Source: Planctomycetota bacterium
GTDB lineage: Bacteria > Planctomycetota > Phycisphaerae > UBA1845 > CAIVHJ01
Assembly (NCBI GenBank): GCA_022573485.1
Contig: JACZTW010000077.1
Span: 1-12,907 of the forward strand
Reading direction: 5' to 3'
Length of the DNA: 12,907 nt
Shown here: in pieces, positions 7,020 to 12,907 of the stretch
Position numbering within the stretch: the stretch's first letter is position 1
Layout of the letters: each line of letters opens with the position of its first letter
Program-made: the position numbers and the translations under genes
The notes under the pieces: model-generated
What the model was told of the DNA's origin: nothing
Databases searched by the model: none
Seen by the model: the letters and a program-made list of their open reading frames with translations, nothing else

Positions 7020-7725
7020 CGGCCGCGCTCCACGCAAACTCAGGCCCATCAAAATCACACGCCACTACACCAGGAATCCAGCCGGCTCCGTCTTGATTCA
7101 GACCGGCGAGACGCGTGTGTTGTGTACAGCCTGCTTTGAAGAGGGTGTTCCCAAATGGCGCGAAAAAAGCGGCCTCGGTTGGGTCACCGCCGAGTACGAC
7201 ATGCTGCCCGGTTCTACTTCGACCCGCAAGCGCCGCAACCGCGAACGCATCGACGGCCGGACACAGGAAATCCAGCGGCTCATCGGCCGGTGCCTGCGCA
7301 GTGTTATTGACATGTCGCTCCTCGGGCAGAACACCATCATGATCGACTGCGATGTGCTGCAAGCGGATGGAGGGACGCGAACGGCAAGCATCACGGGTGG
7401 ATTCGTAGCGCTGTACGACGCGGTTCGGTTCGGAATCAAGAACAAGCTCATCGCAAAGAACGCAATCTTCGATCATGTTGCGGCGGTAAGTGTCGGCCTC
7501 GTTGACGAGAAGGTATTGCTCGATCTCAACTACGAGGAGGATGTCGCAGCCGCCGTGGATTTCAACATCGCTATGACCGGCCGGGGCCGCTTCATCGAAA
7601 TCCAGGGCACCGGCGAGGAAGCCACATTCACTCGCGATGAACTGGATAAGATGCTAAAATTCGGCGCGGCGGGCATCCGTGAACTGATCGGTGCCCAGAA
7701 ATCGGCGTTGAGGATTCGGAAATGA
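7006..7725 (+). CDS. rph: Ribonuclease PH
   Basis: The 239-aa product is RNase PH, a hexameric phosphorolytic 3'-5' exoribonuclease that trims tRNA 3' ends. Nearly every diagnostic stretch is present: GSVLIQTGETRVLCTA near the start, GLGWVTAEYDMLPGST (residues 57-72), GRTQEIQRLIGR, and DCDVLQADGGTRTASITG in the middle. Asp179 and Asp185 stand in YEEDVAAAVDFN, where E. coli has its catalytic Asp178 and Asp184. The ending QGTGEEATFTRDEL is also typical. GAGG lies 7 nt before the ATG. It overlaps tsaE by 14 nt and its TGA overlaps the ATG of the following lipoprotein gene (ATGA). In many bacteria rdgB directly follows rph; here one gene is inserted between them. Confidence 0.97.
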   Translation: MTRHNGRAPRKLRPIKITRHYTRNPAGSVLIQTGETRVLCTACFEEGVPKWREKSGLGWVTAEYDMLPGSTSTRKRRNRERIDGRTQEIQRLIGRCLRSVIDMSLLGQNTIMIDCDVLQADGGTRTASITGGFVALYDAVRFGIKNKLIAKNAIFDHVAAVSVGLVDEKVLLDLNYEEDVAAAVDFNIAMTGRGRFIEIQGTGEEATFTRDELDKMLKFGAAGIRELIGAQKSALRIRK

Positions 7726-8552
7726 CCACGCAAGCGATCTCCAGGATGCGTCTGCCCGCAGCGCTTTTGGCGCTTGCTCTTGTGCTGCCGCTTGGGGGAT
7801 GCGAATCAGGCGGCCGATCCAGCGGCAGTTTTCAGGTCTTTTCTCGTCGCCAACCCGAAGAGTGGACGATTCTGTGTGCCGAGCTGACCGGCCCATACCA
7901 TCGCGATAATTGCCGGGCCCTCGCTGATTCGCTTCGCGCCACCCCGGACATCCGCCCCGGAGACGTCCGCTGCGACCACGATACGACGAAGGAATCCAGT
8001 CGGTTGTACTACAGCAAGTACCACCGCACACGCCACCCAAGAACGAACCGGCTGGATACATCGAAACGGCTGCGCAATGACATGTTCCTCATCTTCAATC
8101 TAGCCGATGATCAGAACCGCCGCATGTTCGGCAATGCCCGAGCCGTGCGCTACCTCCAACCCGAGGGGCTCGCCCTGCGCCAGTGGGCGCTGACCAACGC
8201 ACCCGGCATCTACTCCCTGCAGATCGCCGTGTTTTACCCCGAAGGCAATTTCACTGGATCGCGGAAGCTGGCAGGCCAGTTTGTCGCCGAGCTTCGAGGC
8301 GAAGGGCATGAAGCCTACTTTCACCACGAGGAAGTCATGTCCATGGTGACGATCGGCTCCTTCGACGAGTCGGCTGTTATCACCAGGAAGGATGGCTCCC
8401 TTCAGCTATCCGATGAAGTCCTCCGCCTGCAGGCCGCCGATCCGCGATTCAAGTACAATTATCAGAACGGTCGTGTAATCAACAAGAAGCTGGACGATAC
8501 AAAGTACGGCAGCCCCTCGTTTCTGGTTCGCATTCCGCGACGGTCGCCATGA
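7722..8552 (+). CDS. Predicted lipoprotein with two SPOR-like repeats, function unknown
   Basis: The 276-aa product starts with a lipoprotein signal peptide: a positively charged start (Arg8, Arg10), a hydrophobic core (11-23) and the lipobox LGGC with Cys27 as the lipidation site. Glu28 at +2 gives no inner-membrane retention signal. The mature part seems to hold two repeats resembling SPOR domains, which bind peptidoglycan. The first begins at Trp48 (WTILCAEL, then HRDNCRALADSL and SRLYYSKY). The second begins at Tyr164 (YSLQIAVFYPEG, then AGQFVAELRGEGHEAYF and MVTIGSF). This assignment rests on pattern alone, and no family was confirmed. The start overlaps the rph stop by 4 nt (ATGA), and rdgB begins 13 nt after its stop. 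It is therefore likely expressed with RNA and nucleotide housekeeping genes, though it probably acts in the envelope. Confidence 0.8.
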   Translation: MTTQAISRMRLPAALLALALVLPLGGCESGGRSSGSFQVFSRRQPEEWTILCAELTGPYHRDNCRALADSLRATPDIRPGDVRCDHDTTKESSRLYYSKYHRTRHPRTNRLDTSKRLRNDMFLIFNLADDQNRRMFGNARAVRYLQPEGLALRQWALTNAPGIYSLQIAVFYPEGNFTGSRKLAGQFVAELRGEGHEAYFHHEEVMSMVTIGSFDESAVITRKDGSLQLSDEVLRLQAADPRFKYNYQNGRVINKKLDDTKYGSPSFLVRIPRRSP

Positions 8553-8565
8553 ATTCACGCTCCCA

Positions 8566-9171
8566 ATGTCGCGTCACTTGTTGCTCATTGCTACTTCAAA
8601 CCCCGGCAAGCTGCGTGAGATCGAGGCCGTCTTCGCGGGTTTCCCGCTTCACTTCGAGGACCTGCGTCAATACCCGGATCTGCCCGCCGCCGTGGAAGAT
8701 GCCGACACCTTCATGGCCAATGCCGAGAAGAAGGCGCTGTATTACGCCAAGCAGACCGGCCTGCCGGCCCTGGCCGACGATTCAGGCCTGGAGGTGGACT
8801 GTCTCGGAGGCCGGCCCGGAGTTCATTCCGCACGATTCGCAGGGCGCCACGGCGACGACCAAGCCAATAACGTCAAACTCATCGAACTGCTCGGGAATGT
8901 CCCGCTCGATGAGCGACGCGCCCGCTTCCGCTGCGCCATCGTCGTGGCTGACCACGGCACCGTGCTGGCTCGCGCCGAGGGCACTATCGAGGGCCTCATT
9001 ATCGACGAGCCTCGCGGTGAAAACGGCTTCGGCTACGATCCTCACTTTCTAGTGCCGGACTTGGGTAAAACAACGGCGGAACTGGCTCCGGAGCACAAGA
9101 ATCGCATCAGCCATCGCGGCCAGGCGCTGCGCTCGATCCTCGACGCTCTGGGCCACATTTTCGCCCGATAA
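8566..9171 (+). CDS. rdgB: XTP/dITP diphosphohydrolase (RdgB/HAM1 family)
   Basis: The 201-aa product is the housekeeping pyrophosphatase that hydrolyses dITP, ITP and XTP to monophosphates and keeps deaminated purines out of nucleic acids. Seen are the substrate loop TSNPGKLREI (residues 10-19), ALADDSGLEVDCLGG with the catalytic pair Asp71/Asp72, the PGVHSARFAG stretch, GENGFGYDPHFLVPD and the C-terminal KNRISHRGQAL. The length of about 200 aa is normal. The ATG at 8566 has no obvious Shine-Dalgarno sequence, but it lies 13 nt after the lipoprotein stop and gives the expected N-terminal strand. It is the last gene of the thiL-tsaE-rph run. A 110-bp gap with its own promoter separates it from the polyamine genes. 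Confidence 0.96.
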   Translation: MSRHLLLIATSNPGKLREIEAVFAGFPLHFEDLRQYPDLPAAVEDADTFMANAEKKALYYAKQTGLPALADDSGLEVDCLGGRPGVHSARFAGRHGDDQANNVKLIELLGNVPLDERRARFRCAIVVADHGTVLARAEGTIEGLIIDEPRGENGFGYDPHFLVPDLGKTTAELAPEHKNRISHRGQALRSILDALGHIFAR

Positions 9172-9198
9172 CCTCGACCTACACAGACCGGCGCACGT

Positions 9199-9226
9199 TT
9201 GAGAAGCACACCAAAATCGCTATAAT
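9199..9226 (+). promoter_or_regulatory. Sigma70-type promoter of the polyamine cassette
   Basis: TTGAGA (9199-9204) and a perfect TATAAT (9221-9226) are 16 bp apart in the gap between rdgB and the arginine decarboxylase gene. Transcription would start near 9233 and leave a leader of about 50 nt. This is the best promoter match in the window and marks a new transcription unit. Confidence 0.7.
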
Positions 9227-9281
9227 GCTGCCCTTCGCGCAGCCAACGTGATCGAGACCCGGACCGGAAAGGAACGGAAAT

Positions 9282-9833
9282 ATGCCGGAAGTGATGCCGA
9301 CGGGAATGTTCTTCACCAAGGGCGTAGGCAAGCACAAGCGCAACCTACAGTCCTTTGAGGAAGCGCTGCGCAAGGCCGGCATCGCCCAGTTGAACCTCGT
9401 CCGCGTCAGCAGCATCTTCCCACCCGGTTGCCAGATCCTGACGCGCAGCCAGGGCCTGAAGCGGCTTCGGCCCGGCCAGATCGTCCACTGCGTGCTGGCC
9501 GAGGCCCGCACGGATGAGCCCAATCGACTCCTGTGCGCGGGCATCGGCCTGGCCCTGCCGTCCGACAAGGATCAGTACGGATATATTTCCGAGCACCACG
9601 GTTTCGGCATGACTCAGAGAAAATGCGCGGACTATGTTGAGGATATGGCCGCCACGATGCTCGGCACTACGTTGGGCATCGACATCGACATCGAAAAAGC
9701 CTGGGATGAGCGACGCGAATTGTACAAGAGCAGCAATTTGATCATTCGCACGCGGGCCAATGTGCAGACGGCGGAAGGCGACAAGAACGGCCTATGGACC
9801 ACCGTCGTCGCCGCTGCGGTCTTTGTGTATTAA
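9282..9833 (+). CDS. pdaD: Pyruvoyl-dependent arginine decarboxylase (PvlArgDC)
   Basis: The 183-aa product is a proenzyme that cuts itself and turns the exposed serine into a pyruvoyl group, then decarboxylates arginine to agmatine. The cleavage site is plain: NLVRVSSIFPPGC, with Ser43-Ser44 matching the Ser52-Ser53 pair of the Methanocaldococcus jannaschii enzyme. YISEHHGFG carries Glu104, the probable proton donor, and the GIGLALP strand precedes it. The C-terminal half has AATMLGTTLGI and a final WTTVVAAAVFVY strand. Size agrees with the 160-200 aa family. AAAGGA (9268-9273) is well placed before ATG 9282. It heads the polyamine cassette under the 9199-9226 promoter. The family is best known from archaea and chlamydiae but also occurs in other bacteria. 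Confidence 0.95.
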   Translation: MPEVMPTGMFFTKGVGKHKRNLQSFEEALRKAGIAQLNLVRVSSIFPPGCQILTRSQGLKRLRPGQIVHCVLAEARTDEPNRLLCAGIGLALPSDKDQYGYISEHHGFGMTQRKCADYVEDMAATMLGTTLGIDIDIEKAWDERRELYKSSNLIIRTRANVQTAEGDKNGLWTTVVAAAVFVY

Positions 9834-9883
9834 CAACGCGCCCACTCAGAGCCCCAAGCGCAAGCACGGGGTCGAACCGGAGC

Positions 9884-9901
9884 CGCGGGCTTTAGCCCGC
9901 G
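9884..9901. repeat. Interspersed palindrome CGCGGGC-TTT-A-GCCCGCG
   Basis: A perfect 7-bp inverted repeat (9884-9890 and 9895-9901) surrounds the TTTA loop, between pdaD and the deoxyhypusine-synthase-like gene. It is not followed by a T-run, so it is unlikely to be an intrinsic terminator. The motif resembles short GC-rich palindromes scattered in intergenic DNA of planctomycete genomes. Copy number cannot be judged from this window. Confidence 0.6.
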
Positions 9902-9954
9902 CGGACCAACGAACTCCAACTGTCATCTGGAACACGCAAAGGACATCCGCAAAA

Positions 9955-11106
9955 ATGCCGTGCCCTTCCGACAAAACGAAGACTGCCGACGCACAACAAT
10001 GGATGCAGGGCGCATCGATCGAACCGTTGGAGCTGCGCGGCAACGAGAACATCGTTGATTTGATCGACAACGTCTACGCCCGCAGCGGCTTCAACGGCCG
10101 GCGGCTGGCAGAGGCGTGCGAACTCTATTCACGGATGCTCCGAGAAAACACGACCGTCGGCCTGACCCTGGCCGGCGCCATGACACCGATTGGCATGAGC
10201 GGTGTGATTATTTCGCTCATCGAGGCAGGGTTCGTCGATTTCATCATTTCGACCGGCGCCAATCTCTACCACGACCTGCACAGGCCTTACGACTGCCCGA
10301 TGGTACAGGGCAGCCCCAATATCGACGACAACGCCCTCGCGGACGTAGGCATCGCGCGGATCTACGACGTGCTGATCGAAGACGAAGACACGCTGATGGC
10401 CACCGACAAGTGCATTCTGGCGGCGCTTGACGGGCTGGACACTTCCCAACCGTTCTCGACGGCCGCGTTGCACTATGAACTGGGCCAGGCCGTCGCGAAA
10501 TCGGCCCCCCACCCGGAGAAATCTCTTGTCGTCGTCGCCGCCGAAAAGAACGTGCCGATTTACACGTCGTCGCCCGGCGATTCGTCGATCGGTATGAACC
10601 TCATCGTACCGCACATGCTCGACAAGCCGGTGCCGCTCAATCCGCTGCTCGATATCATCGAAACCGCAGCCATTGTCCGCTCCGCCGACAAGAACGGCGC
10701 GGTCATACTCGGCGGCGGATCGCCGAAGAACTTCTACCTACAGACCCAGCCGACGCTGCACCAAATCCTGCGGGACCCAAGTAAGGGCGGGCACGATTAC
10801 TTCATCCAGTTGACCGTCGATTCGCCGCACTGGGGCGGGCTCAGCGGCGCCACGCCGCAGGAAGCGCGAAGCTGGGGCAAAATCAAAGATGCCGAGAAGG
10901 ACAACGTCGTCGTGTACTCGTGTGCCTCGCTCACTTTCCCGCTGCTTGCGCAGTATGTGCTCGTCCGCAACCAACCGCGGCAGCAAAAGGCGCTCTTTGC
11001 CAAGATGGACGACATGGTGTCTGACTTGTTCGCGTCGGCGCGGTCGAACTCCGTGTTCATGGATGAATACGCGCCTTTCTACGGGCGAGCGGCGAGCGAG
11101 ACATAG
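9955..11106 (+). CDS. Deoxyhypusine-synthase-family protein, probable homospermidine synthase
   Basis: The 383-aa product belongs to the deoxyhypusine synthase family, NAD-dependent enzymes that move an aminobutyl group. Key parts are LTLAGAMTPIGMSGVI, the STGANLYHDLH strand, YTSSPGDSSIG, VILGGGSPKNFYLQTQ and LSGATPQEARSWGKI. Lys309 in SWGKI matches the human catalytic Lys329 that carries the aminobutyl imine. The human KHH-x4-N segment is replaced by KNF-x4-Q, so it is not an orthodox deoxyhypusine synthase. Since bacteria lack eIF5A, and the neighbours make putrescine, homospermidine synthesis is the best guess. I start it at ATG 9955, with AAAGGA at 9938-9943. A longer open frame back to 9760 would overlap pdaD and cross the palindrome, and its extra 65 residues look non-coding. 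Confidence 0.9.
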   Translation: MPCPSDKTKTADAQQWMQGASIEPLELRGNENIVDLIDNVYARSGFNGRRLAEACELYSRMLRENTTVGLTLAGAMTPIGMSGVIISLIEAGFVDFIISTGANLYHDLHRPYDCPMVQGSPNIDDNALADVGIARIYDVLIEDEDTLMATDKCILAALDGLDTSQPFSTAALHYELGQAVAKSAPHPEKSLVVVAAEKNVPIYTSSPGDSSIGMNLIVPHMLDKPVPLNPLLDIIETAAIVRSADKNGAVILGGGSPKNFYLQTQPTLHQILRDPSKGGHDYFIQLTVDSPHWGGLSGATPQEARSWGKIKDAEKDNVVVYSCASLTFPLLAQYVLVRNQPRQQKALFAKMDDMVSDLFASARSNSVFMDEYAPFYGRAASET

Positions 11107-11134
11107 AACGGACAGCACACTAAAAGGCACGAGA

Positions 11135-11311
11135 TTGAGCGTTACTCGAATTGCCAAACCATCGCGAAGCATGACTGTAATGACTCCGGACGATCTGCCA
11201 AACGGCAAGCCACCGGGAGGATCTTTCTCAGTGACTTCGTCGTTTAGCAGACGCCCCGTTTTGCATTGTGGCTCTAAATTCGATTGCCCGTTCAAATCAC
11301 CACCGGGCTGA
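11135..11311 (+). CDS. Possible small hypothetical ORF (58 aa), doubtful
   Basis: The 245-bp gap before speB contains a TTG-started frame, with AAAAGG (11122-11127) placed 7 nt before the start and an internal ATG at 11171. The product is Pro/Ser/Gly-rich with two cysteines near the C-terminus and resembles nothing I recognise. Third-position GC is about half, lower than in the flanking genes, which argues against coding. It may be a leader or chance frame. The rest of the gap shows no promoter or terminator that I can support. Confidence 0.18.
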   Translation: MSVTRIAKPSRSMTVMTPDDLPNGKPPGGSFSVTSSFSRRPVLHCGSKFDCPFKSPPG

Positions 11312-11351
11312 ATGCACACACGGAAACACATTCTGTGCTTGAGGAGGCACC

Positions 11352-12224
11352 ATGACGAGCGAGCCGGATCGATTCCTGGGATTGGAAGACAGCGAGTCTG
11401 AGTACAAACAATCTGGGTTCGCCGTATTGCCCATCCCGTACGACGCCACCGCCAGCTTTCTCGCCGGCACACGTCACGGCCCGCGCGCGATCATCACGGC
11501 ATCGCAGCAAGTCGAGACCTACGATGAGGAACTGGGCGGTGAATTCATTTCCATCGGCATCGCGACCCTCGACCCCATAACACCCCATGCCGATGGGCCG
11601 GAAGCGATGCACCACGGCATCTACGAGGCCGCCGGCAAGATCGTCGCAGACGACAAGTTTCTACTGGCACTCGGTGGGGAGCACAGCATCACCTCGGGAT
11701 TGGTGCGTGCCGTCAAGTCGAAGTACCACGACCTTTCCGTGCTGCAAATCGACGCCCACGCCGATCTGCGCGAGTCCTATCAAGGCTCGAAGTACTCCCA
11801 TGCTTCTGTCATGCGCCGGATTCACGACATGGGCGTGCCGTTTGTCGGTGTCGGCATTCGCAGCTATTCGAGCGAAGAAGCGAGCTTCATGGAAAGTGCA
11901 GGGATTCGCCCCGTCACTGCCTCGGATTGCCGATCATCCGGAGATTGGATTGACGGAACGATAGATCGCCTGACTGAGCACGTGTACGTCACACTCGACA
12001 TCGACGCCTTCGATCCCGCCTTTGCCCCCGGCACCGGCACGCCTGAACCGGGCGGATTGGATTGGCACCAAGTCACGGCCCTCCTGCGAGCCGTCGCCGA
12101 GCGAAAGAACATCGTTGCGGCGGACATTGTCGAAGTAATTCCCGTTCCCGGCCAAGTCATCACAGAATTCCTCGCCGCCAGACTGGCATACAAGATCATC
12201 AGCTATACCCAGACTCATCCCTGA
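11352..12224 (+). CDS. speB: Agmatinase (arginase/agmatinase ureohydrolase family)
   Basis: The 290-aa product is a di-manganese ureohydrolase. The metal ligands are all present: His111 in LGGEHS, Asp134, His136 and Asp138 in QIDAHADLRESYQG, and Asp216 and Asp218 in LDIDAFDPAFAPGTG. EPGGLDW and ADIVEVIP complete the family pattern. The GGEHS and ESYQG wording is that of agmatinases and not arginases, and a gene for agmatine production (pdaD) lies upstream, so agmatine to putrescine plus urea is the likely reaction. The strong GAGGAGG sequence 4 nt before ATG 11352 suggests efficient translation. It is the third enzyme of the cassette but is separated from the second by 245 bp, so it may have its own transcript. 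Confidence 0.94.
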   Translation: MTSEPDRFLGLEDSESEYKQSGFAVLPIPYDATASFLAGTRHGPRAIITASQQVETYDEELGGEFISIGIATLDPITPHADGPEAMHHGIYEAAGKIVADDKFLLALGGEHSITSGLVRAVKSKYHDLSVLQIDAHADLRESYQGSKYSHASVMRRIHDMGVPFVGVGIRSYSSEEASFMESAGIRPVTASDCRSSGDWIDGTIDRLTEHVYVTLDIDAFDPAFAPGTGTPEPGGLDWHQVTALLRAVAERKNIVAADIVEVIPVPGQVITEFLAARLAYKIISYTQTHP

Positions 12225-12227
12225 TGC

Positions 12228-12233
12228 TACAAT
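12228..12233 (+). promoter_or_regulatory. Candidate -10 element (TACAAT) next to a start codon
   Basis: TACAAT matches five of six -10 bases and ends 7 bp before the ATG of the zinc-ribbon gene, which has no Shine-Dalgarno sequence. If active, the transcript would start at or next to the ATG, that is, be leaderless. No good -35 is seen 17 bp upstream. Confidence 0.3.
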
Positions 12234-12240
12234 CGGCGCC

Positions 12241-12792
12241 ATGAAACCGCTGACTCTGTGTCCTCAATGCAAGTACTCCCTGAAAGGACTCCCGGCCAAC
12301 CACAACTGCCCAGAATGCGGATTTGAATACGACGCGGAAACCGCAGCTTGGCATCGCCAGCCAAGCAGATTCTGGACTTCTTTCGGGATTCTACTGACAC
12401 TCTTCTTCGGTGGTCTGTTTCTCAACGGGGCTGTCAATAAGGCACGCTCTGCGGGCAGCTTGGACATGCTCGATATCATCGTCGTCCTTATCCCCGTGTT
12501 CATGCTATGCATCCTGATCAGAAAATTCTCCGCGAGTTTGACGATCGCAACAACGCCGCGAGGCCTCTGGATCAAGAAAGGGCGCCGCCATGTGACATGT
12601 GTCCCGTGGGATCAAGTCCAGAAAGTCTTCTGGAGCGTCGCATCAAGAAAATGCGAGTTGAAGATCGCCTCCAAGGTGCGGATGAATCTGATCTCAAGTA
12701 TCTTTGAGGATCAAGCGGATTTTGAGGAGTTCAAGGCTCAAGTTGAGACGCGCAAGCAGGTTGCAGAGGAGAAATCGTGCTCGGAATCTTGA
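12241..12792 (+). CDS. Zinc-ribbon membrane protein, function unknown
   Basis: The 183-aa product begins with a four-cysteine zinc ribbon: Cys7-x2-Cys10 and Cys23-x2-Cys26 in LCPQCKYSLKGLP and NCPECGFEYD. Two hydrophobic stretches follow at about 44-65 and 75-95, with a short loop between. A soluble C-terminal part of about 85 residues (TTPRGLWIKKGRR, then VPWDQVQKVFW) has the strand pattern of a PH-like or bacterial-PH module, which is a guess. The CPxCxYSLKGLP wording is frequent in planctomycete membrane proteins of unknown role, so it also hints at the host group. Its last 16 nt overlap the next gene, and both encode membrane proteins, suggesting a coupled pair. Confidence 0.85.
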   Translation: MKPLTLCPQCKYSLKGLPANHNCPECGFEYDAETAAWHRQPSRFWTSFGILLTLFFGGLFLNGAVNKARSAGSLDMLDIIVVLIPVFMLCILIRKFSASLTIATTPRGLWIKKGRRHVTCVPWDQVQKVFWSVASRKCELKIASKVRMNLISSIFEDQADFEEFKAQVETRKQVAEEKSCSES

Positions 12793-12907
12793 GTGTGTGG
12801 CTGGGATTGGCTTCGCTGGTGATGTCGCTGGTGATGGTGTTTTATCGACCGGCGTTTCATGATGTGCTGCTTTTGATCGAGATCTATTTCGCTTGTCCCC
12901 TGTCGCT
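12777..12907 (+). CDS. Putative membrane protein, N-terminal part (3' end outside window)
   Basis: A GTG at 12777 opens a frame that stays open to the window edge (43 full codons). GAGGAG lies 5-6 nt upstream, a good ribosome site. The visible N-terminus is strongly hydrophobic, starting LGILSVWLGLASLVMSLVM, and then has FYRPAF before a second hydrophobic stretch, as expected for a membrane protein. It overlaps the zinc-ribbon gene by 16 nt in another frame. No family can be assigned from this fragment. Confidence 0.6.
   Translation, partial: MLGILSVWLGLASLVMSLVMVFYRPAFHDVLLLIEIYFACPLS

Noticed and set aside
9884..9901. Terminator of pdaD
   Set aside because: The hairpin is GC-rich but followed by GCGGACC and not by a T-run.
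9760..9954. N-terminal extension of the deoxyhypusine-synthase-like gene
   Set aside because: It would overlap pdaD by over 70 nt and translate the palindromic repeat; the ATG at 9955 has a ribosome site and gives the family's normal start.

Overview
The window looks like a chromosomal segment of a Planctomycetota-like bacterium. This is an inference from gene style and not a database result. The clues are a zinc-ribbon membrane protein with a C-x2-C-x-Y-S-L-K-G-L-P start, a pyruvoyl-dependent arginine decarboxylase beside a bacterial deoxyhypusine-synthase-like enzyme, a lipoprotein carrying SPOR-like repeats, and a GCGGGC-TTTA-GCCCGC interspersed palindrome. GC content is fairly high, and this creates many long antisense open frames that are not genes. 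I see no rRNA, tRNA, CRISPR array or insertion sequence.

Left part (1-5483, all on the minus strand, read from high to low coordinates). First comes a potassium-uptake pair, trkA (RCK regulator) and trkH (channel subunit), 6 nt apart. A 205-bp spacer follows, occupied by two inverted arrays of a degenerate 7-bp repeat. After it come a C-terminally truncated MnmA-like tRNA thiolase, the arsenite methyltransferase arsM, and the 5' end of the radical-SAM gene arsS, which is cut by the window edge. ArsM plus ArsS is the known arsenosugar pathway core, so this end is an arsenic detoxification and biotransformation locus.

Middle part (5584-9171, plus strand). A tight housekeeping run is transcribed away from trkA: thiL (thiamine-phosphate kinase), tsaE (t6A tRNA modification ATPase), rph (RNase PH), a SPOR-like lipoprotein, and rdgB (XTP/dITP pyrophosphatase). 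The first three junctions overlap (TTGA, 14 nt, ATGA), so translational coupling is likely. The lipoprotein is wedged between rph and rdgB.

Right part (9199-12224, plus strand). A polyamine cassette starts at the clearest promoter in the window (TTGAGA-16-TATAAT). It encodes a pyruvoyl-dependent arginine decarboxylase (arginine to agmatine), a deoxyhypusine-synthase-family enzyme and agmatinase (agmatine to putrescine). Bacteria lack eIF5A, so the middle enzyme most likely makes homospermidine from putrescine. At the right edge are a zinc-ribbon, two-helix membrane protein and the start of an overlapping membrane-protein gene that runs out of the window.

Nothing here is a clearly unprecedented system. 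The most unusual elements are the truncated MnmA directly upstream of arsM/arsS, the inverted heptad arrays, and the altered active site of the deoxyhypusine-synthase-like protein.
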